A stretch of DNA of 5,363 nucleotides from SVTX01 sp045538195 (GCA_045538195.1 JAZSRA010000070.1:1-5363); one strand, 5' to 3'; shown: positions 1 through 4,979, numbered from the stretch's first letter. Notes: generated by a model not told the origin, from the letters alone. Made by a program: numbers and translations.

Positions 1-137
1 TAACCGTCGTTCTCAGCGGTCTTCTTCTGTACTACTGCACAGGGGCCTGCCTGAATAACGGTTACAGGGATCACGTTACCCTTTTCGTCGAAAATCTGAG
101 TCATACCGATCTTCTTACCGATAATACCCTTTTTCAT
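1..137 (-). CDS. rplC: Large-subunit ribosomal protein L3 (uL3), N-terminal part, cut by window edge
   Basis: The reverse strand encodes a protein starting MKKGIIGKKIGMTQIF and continuing through DEKGNVIPVTVIQAGPC, the hallmark N terminus of bacterial ribosomal protein L3. L3 binds 23S rRNA near the peptidyl-transferase centre and starts 50S assembly. Only 45 complete codons are present; the full protein is usually about 205-215 residues, so the rest lies left of the window. The ATG at 135-137 is preceded by AGGAGG (147-152 on the plus strand), nine bases upstream, which fixes the start. It is the second gene of the S10 operon, 162 nt downstream of rpsJ, with no obvious promoter of its own. 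Identity is essentially certain; only the C terminus is unseen. Confidence 0.96.
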   Translation of the reverse strand, partial: MKKGIIGKKIGMTQIFDEKGNVIPVTVIQAGPCAVVQKKTAENDG

Positions 138-299
138 TTTCAATTTCCTCCTGTAAATTATTGGTTGATACGGATCTCGTCCGTTCAACATGACTTACAA
201 AGTTACCGACACGGCGTTTTCGTCACCGCCGGCTGTTGTCTTTGTTTTGCAAGTTTTTACTCGCGCGCTTGATAAGACAAATAATTTTGTTTTTTGAGA
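138..299 (-). promoter_or_regulatory. Structured rpsJ-rplC intercistronic spacer
   Basis: This 162-nt gap is longer than is common between rpsJ and rplC. Read on the minus strand it can form two hairpins. One is CGGCG (231-227) with CGCCG (216-212), a 10-nt loop, extendable by ACA/TGT across a 2-nt bulge. The other is a perfect ACGGA (184-180) / TCCGT (174-170) stem with loop CGAGA. The second ends 17 nt before the rplC Shine-Dalgarno. Neither is followed by a U-tract, so neither is a terminator. Processing, mRNA stability or translational control of rplC is inference only. Confidence 0.4.
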
Positions 300-611
300 T
301 TAAAGCTTAACCTCGATCTCAACGCCTGCAGGGAGTTCAACGTTCATCAGCGCGTCAATCGTCTTCTGATTGGGCTTGATGATATCGATGAGTCTCTTGT
401 GAGTGCGCATTTCAAACTGCTCACGAGCGTCCTTGTACTTGTGTACCGCACGGAGGATAGTAACTATCTCTCTCTCGGTAGGAAGCGGAATAGGACCCGA
501 AACCTCGCTGCCGTTTGCCTTTGCAACGGTTACGATCTTCTCTGCAGCGGTATCGATGAGAGTGTGATCGTAGCTCTTAAGACGAACTCTGATTTTTTCA
601 TTAACTGCCAT
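300..611 (-). CDS. rpsJ: Small-subunit ribosomal protein S10 (uS10, NusE)
   Basis: The 103-residue product matches the normal length of bacterial S10. Diagnostic segments are the N terminus MAVNEKIRVRLKSYDH, the loop SGPIPLPTE (38-46) and EQFEMRTHKRLIDI (64-77). S10 sits in the head of the 30S subunit. As NusE it also joins NusB in antitermination complexes and contacts NusG, coupling transcription to translation. The frame stays open 14 codons further upstream, but the ATG at 609-611 is the right start: its protein aligns with the family and AGGAGG (621-626) lies nine bases before it. It is the first gene of the S10 operon, followed by rplC, and is transcribed from a promoter about 330 nt upstream through a structured leader. 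Nothing suggests decay. Confidence 0.97.
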   Translation of the reverse strand: MAVNEKIRVRLKSYDHTLIDTAAEKIVTVAKANGSEVSGPIPLPTEREIVTILRAVHKYKDAREQFEMRTHKRLIDIIKPNQKTIDALMNVELPAGVEIEVKL

Positions 612-943
612 TGTTAGGTGCCTCCTTTCAGATATTGGCGTTCGCACACGCATATATAATAATGAAGCGAACCGCCTTTAAATGTTGGGACGCTTTCTTC
701 GTACACTGTGCCGTGTGTTTCTTCCTCTCTCCATTAAAACACGGACTTTGCCCGCATCAGCATCTGACAGACAAACTCCGAACTTAAAGGTAAAGGACCA
801 AACACAAAGCACCACTATGCCGCATGTTGCTTAGTGTGTGTATGAAAGACTACGTCGCCCGTTCATACGGACATACTCCACGAAAATTACCTCTTAAAGG
901 CGTCCCTCTAAGAGCAACCTCTCGTTTCATCGCATATCAAGCT
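612..943 (-). promoter_or_regulatory. Long structured 5' leader of the S10 operon (candidate autoregulatory ribosomal leader)
   Basis: About 330 nt separate the inferred transcription start (about 942) from rpsJ. The RNA can form: a 10-bp hairpin CTCTTAGAGG (914-905) / CCTTTAAGAG (900-891) with tetraloop GACG; GTATGAA (868-862) / TTCATAC (846-840); ACACA-CU-AAGCA (839-828) / TGCTT-TGTGT (811-802); GCGGGC (755-750) / GTCCGT (746-741) with an AAA loop followed by four U's; and GGCG-G-TTCGC (676-667) / GCGAA-CGCC (645-637) just before the Shine-Dalgarno. S10 operons in several bacteria are repressed by one of their own products, L4 in Escherichia coli, through such leaders. By analogy this one may bind an operon-encoded protein. 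Clostridial rpsJ leaders have been proposed, but I cannot confirm a family match from memory. Confidence 0.6.
621..626 (-). promoter_or_regulatory. rpsJ ribosome binding site
   Basis: AGGAGG on the minus strand, nine bases before the ATG at 609-611. It settles the rpsJ start against the in-frame upstream ATG at 651-653. A hairpin (676-667 with 645-637) ends 10 nt before it. Confidence 0.85.
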
Positions 944-948
944 CTACA

Positions 949-977
949 ATTATAAACTATTTTTGTTTTTTTGTCAA
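949..977 (-). promoter_or_regulatory. Sigma-A promoter of the S10 operon
   Basis: On the minus strand there is TTGACA (977-972), a 17-bp spacer and TATAAT (954-949): a perfect consensus housekeeping promoter. Transcription should start near 942. Upstream (978-1042) the DNA is rich in A and T tracts, resembling an UP element, as expected for a strongly expressed ribosomal operon. It points away from the membrane-protein gene at 1258. Confidence 0.9.
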
Positions 978-1186
978 TAGCTTACAAAAAATAATTCAAA
1001 AATTTTACTATAAAAAATTACAGAATTTTTCGTTCTCTTTTTGTGCAATATTGACAAAAACTTTATTCCTCAGTCACATCAGCGACCATTTTCCCGTGTT
1101 TTTACGGTTTTTTAGCGAAAAACTTCACTAAAAAATCAAAACAGGAGTCAAAAAATGAGAATTTTGTTTCGGTTGTCTATTTTTCG
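978..1186. other. AT-rich divergent intergenic region, no gene seen
   Basis: The stretch between the S10 promoter and the promoter of the membrane-protein gene holds no credible reading frame. It is strongly AT-rich with repeated A or T runs. An inverted repeat at 1108-1135 is annotated separately. A lone TTGACA at 1051-1056 lacks a fitting -10 box. Confidence 0.6.
1108..1135. repeat. Perfect-arm inverted repeat in the divergent region
   Basis: TTTTTTAG (1108-1115) pairs with CTAAAAAA (1128-1135). Inside, after one C/A mismatch, GAA (1117-1119) pairs with TTC (1124-1126) around an AAAC loop. The symmetry suits either an operator for a dimeric regulator or a weak bidirectional terminator insulating the divergent units. 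A short CCGT/ACGG stem with a T-run sits just before it (1094-1113). Which role, if any, applies cannot be seen. Confidence 0.4.
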
Positions 1187-1216
1187 TTAACAATTTCATT
1201 ATATAATATGTATATA
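1187..1216 (+). promoter_or_regulatory. Probable promoter of the membrane protein-HTH operon
   Basis: TTAACA (1187-1192), one mismatch from the -35 consensus, lies 18 bp before TATATA (1211-1216). An excellent TATAAT at 1202-1207 is also present but has no well-spaced -35 box. Either -10 would give a short untranslated leader before the ATG at 1258. Confidence 0.5.
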
Positions 1217-1257
1217 TAGCTCATTTTTGCAAAAAATCAAACCCTATGGAGTTTTAA

Positions 1258-2217
1258 ATGGATTCAAACATAATAAATAATACGGATAGCCCCGTAAAAA
1301 AATCAGCGACTGCGTACAAGGTCGCATCCGCTGTCTTAATAGTTTCGGTTTTGGCGGTGGGTTCGATCGCGTTTGCGATAGGTTTTCAACCGCAAGGCAG
1401 ATATTTCGTCTCCTCTCCCGTTCTTTTTGCGCTGTATGCGCTTTTAGCCGTAGCCATCATATTAGCGCTTTCTGCACTCGTGATTTTTAAAGGCAAGACA
1501 ATAAGCGTATATAACGGAATAGGCGGCAAGGTCTTTTCCTTGATCACCGCTGTCGCGTCTGCCATTCCCTTCATTTATTATGTATATAGCGACATGACCG
1601 CTCGCGCATCTGCCGCCACCGCCCCATCGGGATCTGCCGAATCCTTTTATAACGGTCTCGACGCTATCACCATTTTGGTCACCGTCACCTCTGTATTTGC
1701 GGTGATCTTCTCGCTTTCTTGCGCCTTTAACCTCAACAAAGCCCTCACCATTATCTCAGGTTACGGACAGGTGATCTTTTGCGCGGTAATTATAACAAAG
1801 CTTTATCTGGATTTTTCGGTAGAGCTTAATTCCCCCATAAAGCTACTGCTTCAATTCTCTGCCGCCGCAGTTATGATAGGGACGGTCAGTGATCTGCGTG
1901 TCTTTACAGACAAGCCGCACGCTCCTATGCTCATATCCTCAAAATTAATGACGGCATTGATGTGTCTGCTCAACTTTACAGGCTTTGTCTTTGAGGCAGC
2001 GCCTAATATTGAGAAATACGGATACGACTACGCAGTATTCTCTGTTCTTTTCTTGCTCTACGGAGCCGCAAGCGCGTTCAAGCTCTTTACAATTTCTATA
2101 AAATCCTCACCGACCGAAGGAGCATCTGAGAACACAATCGCAAAAGATCTTACGGATGACTCTGCCGAAGCCCAAGCATTGGAGGATAACGAGACACTCC
2201 CCGAATCCGATCAGTAA
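1258..2217 (+). CDS. Predicted 8-TM integral membrane protein of unknown function
   Basis: The 319-residue product matches no family I recognise. A short polar N terminus (1-19, with Lys14-Lys15) is followed by about eight hydrophobic segments, roughly 20-43, 53-77, 91-111, 136-157, 163-182, 194-211, 225-247 and 258-279. The C-terminal tail (282-319) is polar and strongly acidic, rich in Glu, Asp, Ser and Thr. No catalytic motif, signal-peptidase site, nucleotide-binding site or obvious substrate-binding signature is visible. The segment between TM3 and TM4 (113-131) is Ala/Ser-rich and low-complexity. TGGAG (1247-1251) sits six bases before the ATG. The gene lies divergent from the S10 operon and 38 nt upstream of an HTH protein gene on the same strand, with no terminator between, so the two are probably cotranscribed. 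A partner, sensor or transport role is guesswork. Confidence 0.8.
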   Translation: MDSNIINNTDSPVKKSATAYKVASAVLIVSVLAVGSIAFAIGFQPQGRYFVSSPVLFALYALLAVAIILALSALVIFKGKTISVYNGIGGKVFSLITAVASAIPFIYYVYSDMTARASAATAPSGSAESFYNGLDAITILVTVTSVFAVIFSLSCAFNLNKALTIISGYGQVIFCAVIITKLYLDFSVELNSPIKLLLQFSAAAVMIGTVSDLRVFTDKPHAPMLISSKLMTALMCLLNFTGFVFEAAPNIEKYGYDYAVFSVLFLLYGAASAFKLFTISIKSSPTEGASENTIAKDLTDDSAEAQALEDNETLPESDQ

Positions 2218-2255
2218 CCCCTTATATATAATAATGAAAGGAACTGTCCTCAAAA

Positions 2256-2813
2256 ATGAAAACATCGTCGGGAAATTCAGCGAACACAAGAATACAGTGG
2301 CTTCACAAAAAGATAGCTAACAATTACTACCCCAACGCCATGAGACTCGCCGAGCGATTCAACATCTCGCACCGTCAAGCCCAGCGCGACGTCGACTATC
2401 TGAAAAAGAAGCTTGGCGCGCCTATGGAATACAGTCTTGAACACAAGGGATATTATTACACCGAGCAGTATTCCCTGCCCTTAGTTCTCTCAAGCGACAA
2501 CGACGACTCTCTCAACGAGCTTGCCGACAGTATGTCTGGAGCGTCGATGCAGGCGGAAAACACCTTCGTGCAGATGCAGATCCCCTACACCGCTACCGTG
2601 GAGATTCCCGACAAGCTTTCTGTTCTCTCCCTCAAAAACTTCATTATCTCTAAAGAGCCTCGTAACAAGTACGTTTGCGAGTTTCATAACGTCGAGCAGT
2701 TTTTGAGCGTACTTATTACGCTCCGCTCGGATTTCAAGATCGTTGAACCGATGTGGATCAGAGAGAGGCTTGTAAAGTTGGCGGACAACATAATAAAGAA
2801 TAACAAGTTTTGA
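2256..2813 (+). CDS. YafY-like HTH DNA-binding protein with WCX C terminus but no WYL core
   Basis: The 185-residue protein begins with a winged helix-turn-helix of the HTH_11/DeoR type used by WYL regulators. The helices lie around 12-53 (RIQWLHKKI; NAMRLAERFNISHRQAQRDV) and the wing is MEYSLEHKGYYYTE (57-70). The C-terminal half (about 110-183) resembles the WCX extension: a strand region from 111, then EQFLSVLITLRSDFKIVEP (147-165) and WIRERLVKLADNI (168-179), like the usual 'wLlsfG.dveVleP..LRe' pattern. The WYL ligand-binding core normally between them is missing; typical proteins are about 300-330 residues. Residues 76-108 form a polar linker. The frame is intact, so it looks like a natural short form and not a visible frameshift. 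AAAGGA (2237-2242) lies 13 bases before the ATG, rather far, so translation may be modest. It probably regulates its own unit or neighbours, but its target is unknown. Confidence 0.82.
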   Translation: MKTSSGNSANTRIQWLHKKIANNYYPNAMRLAERFNISHRQAQRDVDYLKKKLGAPMEYSLEHKGYYYTEQYSLPLVLSSDNDDSLNELADSMSGASMQAENTFVQMQIPYTATVEIPDKLSVLSLKNFIISKEPRNKYVCEFHNVEQFLSVLITLRSDFKIVEPMWIRERLVKLADNIIKNNKF

Positions 2814-2818
2814 TTGAC

Positions 2819-2843
2819 GAAAAAGCCGCAAAGCGGCTTTTTC
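2819..2843 (+). terminator. Intrinsic terminator of the membrane protein-HTH operon
   Basis: GAAAAAGCCGC (2819-2829) and GCGGCTTTTTC (2833-2843) form a perfect 11-bp stem with an AAA loop, starting five bases after the HTH gene's stop codon. The A and T flanks make it workable in both directions. Confidence 0.93.
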
Positions 2844-3008
2844 TGTTTTATTAGAGTTTGTGAATGGATTGTGTGTTCATTTTCTGCCCACGTCGGCAGA
2901 AAACGAACCAAAAGAACGCGATTGTTGTTCATTTTCTTCCTGCGGCGGAAGAAAACGAACCAAAAGAAACGCGTTTTATTTATGTTCATTTCTTTTCTTC
3001 GGCGAAAA

Positions 3009-3084
3009 TGAAACCTGCCGACAATCGCTTAGCGATTGATTGGCTCGCAAATGCAAGCATTTGCTGAACCAAAGAAACGCCGCA
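3009..3084 (+). repeat. 76-nt double-palindrome module (copy in A)
   Basis: This block is 75/76 identical to 5076-5151. It contains CAATCGC-TTA-GCGATTG (3022-3038) within a longer GCCGA/TTGGC stem, then the near-perfect palindrome GCAAATGC-AA-GCATTTGC (3047-3064), and ends with CCAAAGAAACGCCGCA. The single difference (T3041 against C5108) turns a G-C pair into a G-U pair, so the stem survives. Confidence 0.9.
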
Positions 3085-3162
3085 TAGGGGAAAGAGGGTC
3101 TTGTGCGAGAAAAAGCGAACATGCCGCATTTTCTCGCCCTGCGACATCCTCTCTCCCCTATG
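3083..3162 (+). repeat. Long imperfect hairpin of copy A
   Basis: CATAGGGG (3083-3090) pairs with CCCCTATG (3155-3162). After a 2x2 internal loop AGAGGGT (3093-3099) pairs with ATCCTCT (3146-3152), and further in GCGAGAAAA (3105-3113) pairs with TTTTCTCGC (3129-3137). The corresponding hairpins in B and C use different outer and inner stem bases but the same nested layout. Confidence 0.8.
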
Positions 3163-3275
3163 TACCCCTCTCTCCTGTCGGCAGAGCCGACGAAAAAAGA
3201 TTATTGATGTCACAGAGGTAAAACTCTCTTATAATTTAGATTTGTAGCCGTAATCTTATTGTAATTTTTTGCTTT

Positions 3276-3560
3276 GTCGCGTAAGCGACCTTTCCCTAAG
3301 GGAAAGCCTCTTTGAGGCTAAAAGTTTTATATTGTTGTAAGCCGTATCCCACTATATTAACCCAATGGGGTTGGGGGACACGGGGGAGGGGCTGTCGAGA
3401 CGAATAAAAATGCGGCTTGCTGCTTTTTTATTCGTGAGACCCGCCCCTATCCCCCGTGCGGCTTTTCTTTTCGTACTTTTCTTGCAGCTGGTGGCAAGAA
3501 AAGTACATATAAGAAATCGCTTTCCTTTGGTTACTTTCTGCCGACGCGGGCAAAAAATGA
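3276..3560 (-). repeat. Modular hairpin repeat, copy B (inverted)
   Basis: Read on the minus strand, copy B follows the layout of copy C. It starts with a degenerate unit-1 hairpin with TTTGCCCGCGTCGGCAGAAA (about 3530-3560). Next is a perfect 13-bp hairpin GTACTTTTCTTGC/GCAAGAAAAGTAC (3473-3506), then the long hairpin. A block shared with C at roughly 85 percent by eye (3306-3382) follows, then the mini-hairpins. The mini-hairpins are GTCGC-GTAA-GCGAC (3276-3289), TTTCCC-TAA-GGGAAA (3291-3305) and GCCTC-TTT-GAGGC (3306-3318). The 76-nt double-palindrome module is absent. It lies tail to tail with copy A. Confidence 0.75.
3379..3458 (-). repeat. Long hairpin of copy B
   Basis: CACGGGGG (3379-3386) pairs with CCCCCGTG (3451-3458), continued by A/T and GGGG/CCCC across a 2-nt bulge. 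An inner perfect 11-bp stem joins ACGAATAAAAA (3400-3410) and TTTTTATTCGT (3425-3435). The apical loop contains GCGGCTTGCTGC, the reverse complement of the loop in copy C. Confidence 0.85.
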
Positions 3561-3591
3561 ACAAATAAAACTCACAGAAAAATCAAAACCC

Positions 3592-3649
3592 AAAAATTTC
3601 AAAAAATATTTTAAAAACTTTTCAAAATATTTTAAAAACTTTTCAAAAA
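3592..3649 (+). promoter_or_regulatory. Phased A-tracts / UP-like element upstream of the rplJ promoter
   Basis: A-runs at 3592-3596, 3601-3606, 3613-3617, 3624-3627, 3634-3638 and 3645-3649 are centred 9.5, 11.5, 10.5, 10.5 and 11 bp apart, close to one helical turn. Most of this lies in a direct repeat of about 21-23 bp (TTTC, A-run, TATTTTAAAAACT). In-phase A-tracts bend DNA, and such sequence directly upstream of a -35 box often boosts ribosomal promoters. The effect here is inferred. Confidence 0.65.
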
Positions 3650-3653
3650 CCTA

Positions 3654-3682
3654 TTGACAAACCGTTTTGTTCGTGCTATAAT
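3654..3682 (+). promoter_or_regulatory. Sigma-A promoter of rplJ-rplL
   Basis: TTGACA (3654-3659), a 17-bp spacer and TATAAT (3677-3682) match the housekeeping consensus at all twelve positions. Transcription should begin near 3689-3690, just before the L10 leader. Confidence 0.95.
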
Positions 3683-3798
3683 ACCACAGTGAGCTGAAAA
3701 AGCTCTTATCCAAAGACAGCAGGTTCCCGTAAAAGCGAAAGCCACCCTGCCGAGGAAGAATTTAAACGATATAAATATGCCCTTGTGGTTTTTTAGAT

Positions 3799-3844
3799 CT
3801 TTCTTCTCGGTATGCGTGTCACGCTTCGGGAAGAAAGTTTTTTT
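3799..3844 (+). terminator. Attenuator terminator within the L10 leader
   Basis: CTTTCTTC (3799-3806) pairs with GAAGAAAG (3830-3837), followed by seven T's (3838-3844). The inner part can add GCG/CGC around TGTCA. It ends 25 bases before the rplJ start, so it can abort transcription before the operon. It would be expected to form when L10-L12 is bound to the upstream leader. Confidence 0.85.
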
Positions 3845-3854
3845 ATTTAATCAC

Positions 3855-3860
3855 GGGAGG
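3855..3860 (+). promoter_or_regulatory. rplJ ribosome binding site
   Basis: GGGAGG, nine bases before ATG 3870-3872. It rules out the in-frame upstream ATG at 3777, whose extra 31 residues would be translated from the attenuator. Confidence 0.88.
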
Positions 3861-3869
3861 TTAAAAACA

Positions 3870-4427
3870 ATGCCTAGTAACGCAATACTCGAACAGAAAA
3901 AACAGGTAGTTGCAGACCTCGCAGAGCAGATCAAGGCAAGCGCCGCAGGTGTAGTTGTTAATTATCAGGGTATCACCGTTGAGAATGACACAGCTCTCCG
4001 TAAGGCTCTTCGTGAAGCAGGTGTCAAGTACGTAGTTATGAAGAACACCCTCACAGGCAGAGCTTGCGACATGTGCGGTTACAGCGATATGAAGCAGTAC
4101 CTCAACGGTATGACCGCTATCGCTATCTCCAGTGCTGACGATCCCATCGCTCCTGCAAAGATCCTCAAGGAATACGCTGAAAAGATCGATTCCTTCCAGA
4201 TCCTCGCAGGTTACTGTGACGGAGAGGTAATCGACGCAGCAGGTGTTAACAGCCTCGCAGAGATTCCTTCCAAGGAAATTCTCCTTGCGAAGTTCCTCGG
4301 CTCTATCAAGTCTCCTATCTACAACTTTGCTTATGCTATCCAGGCCATCGTCGACAAGAAGAACGAGGGCGAGGAAGCACCCGCAGCAGAAGCAGCTCCC
4401 GCAGAGCAAGAGAGTGCTGCAGAATAA
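3870..4427 (+). CDS. rplJ: Large-subunit ribosomal protein L10 (uL10)
   Basis: The 185-residue product is L10, which anchors L7/L12 dimers to the 23S rRNA stalk base and so helps recruit elongation factors. Family landmarks are the N-terminal helix (PSNAILEQKKQVVADLAEQI), VVVNYQGITVEND (28-40), the VMKNTL motif (56-61) with the following helix, and AEIPSKEILLAKFLGSIKSPI (130-150). A C-terminal helix that binds L12 follows at about 150-164. The start is chosen by family alignment and the GGGAGG site. The protein is somewhat longer than the common 165-175 residues because of an Ala/Glu/Pro-rich tail (165-185) resembling an L12 hinge. It is the first gene of rplJ-rplL, 63 nt upstream of rplL, under an L10 leader. 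Confidence 0.97.
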   Translation: MPSNAILEQKKQVVADLAEQIKASAAGVVVNYQGITVENDTALRKALREAGVKYVVMKNTLTGRACDMCGYSDMKQYLNGMTAIAISSADDPIAPAKILKEYAEKIDSFQILAGYCDGEVIDAAGVNSLAEIPSKEILLAKFLGSIKSPIYNFAYAIQAIVDKKNEGEEAPAAEAAPAEQESAAE

Positions 4428-4442
4428 TCGGTCAGAAACCGA
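4428..4442 (+). promoter_or_regulatory. Small intercistronic hairpin between rplJ and rplL
   Basis: TCGGT (4428-4432) and ACCGA (4438-4442) form a 5-bp stem with loop CAGAA directly after the rplJ stop. No U-tract follows, so it is not a terminator. It could protect or process the message, since L7/L12 is made in about fourfold excess over L10; that role is speculative. Confidence 0.35.
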
Positions 4443-4490
4443 AAGAAAACAAAAACAATTTATATTTCCATATTCAGGAGGTAATTTAAA

Positions 4491-4871
4491 ATGGCATCCG
4501 AAAAGATCACAAATATTGTTGAAGAAATCAAGACACTTACAATTCTCGAACTCGCTGACCTCGTAAAGGCAGTTGAGGAAGAGTTCGGCGTATCCGCAGC
4601 AGCTCCCGTAGGCGTAGTTGCAGTTGCAGGTGCAGCAGCAGCTCCCGCAGCTGAGGAAAAGACCGAGTTCGACGTAATCCTTACCGGATTCGGCGACAAG
4701 AAGCTCAACGTTATCAAGGCTATCCGTGAGATCACCGGTCTCGGCCTTAAGGAAGCTAAGGACATGGTTGAAGGTTGTCCTAAGGCTGTTAAGGAAGGCG
4801 TTTCCAAGGATGACGCTGAGAAGGTTAAGGCTGACCTCGAGGCTGCTGGCGCAACCGTTGAGATCAAGTAA
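4491..4871 (+). CDS. rplL: Large-subunit ribosomal protein L7/L12 (bL12)
   Basis: The 126-residue acidic protein has the full L7/L12 architecture. It has an N-terminal dimerisation and L10-binding domain (1-33, with LTILELADLVKAVEEEFGV) and a flexible Ala/Pro/Val-rich hinge (about 35-55). The C-terminal factor-binding domain (56-126) contains KKLNVIKAIREITGLGLKEAKDMVE (70-94) and ends ATVEIK. It forms the mobile ribosomal stalk that recruits and activates the translational GTPases. AGGAGG (4476-4481) lies nine bases before the ATG, stronger than the GGGAGG of rplJ, consistent with the need for more L12 than L10. It is the last gene of the unit in this window. A strong terminator follows, and rpoB is not immediately downstream. 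Confidence 0.98.
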   Translation: MASEKITNIVEEIKTLTILELADLVKAVEEEFGVSAAAPVGVVAVAGAAAAPAAEEKTEFDVILTGFGDKKLNVIKAIREITGLGLKEAKDMVEGCPKAVKEGVSKDDAEKVKADLEAAGATVEIK

Positions 4872-4940
4872 TTCAAGTCTCGATCTTACCTTAAACTCAA
4901 ATTACAAATATTTAGCTGTCTGTTAATTTTGGATAACAGA

Positions 4941-4979
4941 ACGAGCCGTGCGGTAGTAATCGCGCGGCTTGTTTTTGTT
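4941..4979 (+). terminator. Intrinsic terminator of rplJ-rplL
   Basis: ACGAGCCGTGCG (4941-4952) pairs with CGCGCGGCTTGT (4961-4972) as a 12-bp stem with two G-U pairs and an 8-nt loop, followed by TTTTGTTT. It lies 69 nt after the rplL stop, ending the stalk operon before repeat copy C. Confidence 0.9.

Larger units (their letters stand above)
2875..3187 (+). repeat. Modular hairpin repeat, copy A
   Basis: Copy A consists of three successive hairpin units, a 76-nt double-palindrome module, a long hairpin and a small hairpin. Unit A1 (2875-2908) is GTTC-A-TTTTCTGCC, loop CACGTC, GGCAGAAAA-C-GAAC. Unit A2 (2927-2960) has identical geometry with TTTTCTTCC/GGAAGAAAA. Both are followed by CCAAAAGAA(A)CGCG. 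Unit A3 (2985-3012) pairs TTTTC/GAAAA and, across a TTTC bulge, TTCA/TGAA. A GTCGGC-AGA-GCCGAC hairpin (3176-3190) closes the region. No transposase is present. The structure suggests a non-autonomous mobile or BIME-like intergenic element. Confidence 0.75.
2844..3653. other. Gene-free 810-bp repeat region before rplJ
   Basis: No reading frame here looks like a gene. The short frames on both strands are repetitive, rich in Phe, Lys and Arg, and run through palindromes. The stretch holds repeat copy A (2875-3187), a spacer of no recognised content (3196-3270), inverted repeat copy B (3276-3560) and phased A-tracts (3592-3649), each annotated separately. Confidence 0.75.
3690..3869 (+). promoter_or_regulatory. 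L10 ribosomal leader (autoregulatory mRNA element)
   Basis: The leader carries the conserved L10-leader signature: CAAAGACAGCAGG (3711-3723), then CCTGCCGAGG (3746-3755), with GCAGG (3719-3723) pairing with CCTGC (3746-3750) around a GC-GAAA-GC hairpin. A basal GAGCT/AGCTC hairpin (3691-3705) precedes it and an attenuator follows at 3799-3844. In the known mechanism, studied in Bacillus subtilis and E. coli, the L10-(L12)4 complex binds the leader when not sequestered by rRNA. In Bacillus this promotes premature termination. The same mode is likely here because a terminator is present. Confidence 0.9.

Noticed and set aside
294..617. Plus-strand open frame antisense to rpsJ
   Set aside because: It overlaps a certain ribosomal gene over nearly its full length and has no ribosome site or family resemblance.
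612..653. 14-residue N-terminal extension of rpsJ
   Set aside because: MAVNEKIRV at 611 is the family start and has AGGAGG in front; the extension runs through the ribosome binding site.
1051..1079. Promoter from TTGACA at 1051-1056
   Set aside because: The sequence 17 bp downstream is TCACAT, a poor -10 box; the promoter nearer 1187-1216 fits better.
2227..2232. Internal promoter for the HTH gene from TATAAT
   Set aside because: No acceptable -35 box at 16-18 bp spacing; cotranscription with the upstream gene is simpler.
2234..2320. Small out-of-frame ORF (28 codons) overlapping the HTH start
   Set aside because: It begins before the AAAGGA site, has no ribosome site of its own and nothing supports its translation.
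2875..3084. CRISPR array
   Set aside because: The repeated hairpin units differ in sequence and spacing, and there are no uniform unique spacers or cas genes.
2814..3221. Several overlapping short frames of 61-101 codons on both strands
   Set aside because: They run through palindromic repeats, give repetitive Phe/Lys/Arg-rich peptides and lack ribosome sites.
3777..3869. 31-residue N-terminal extension of rplJ from an upstream in-frame ATG
   Set aside because: It covers the attenuator hairpin and U-tract, is unrelated to L10 and has no ribosome site; the ATG at 3870 has GGGAGG at good spacing and matches the family.
3861..4409. 182-codon minus-strand frame antisense to rplJ
   Set aside because: It is a shadow of rplJ codon bias; Cys-rich composition and no ribosome site.
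4460..4876. 138-codon minus-strand frame antisense to rplL
   Set aside because: Ser/Ala/Thr-rich shadow of the rplL frame; no independent support.
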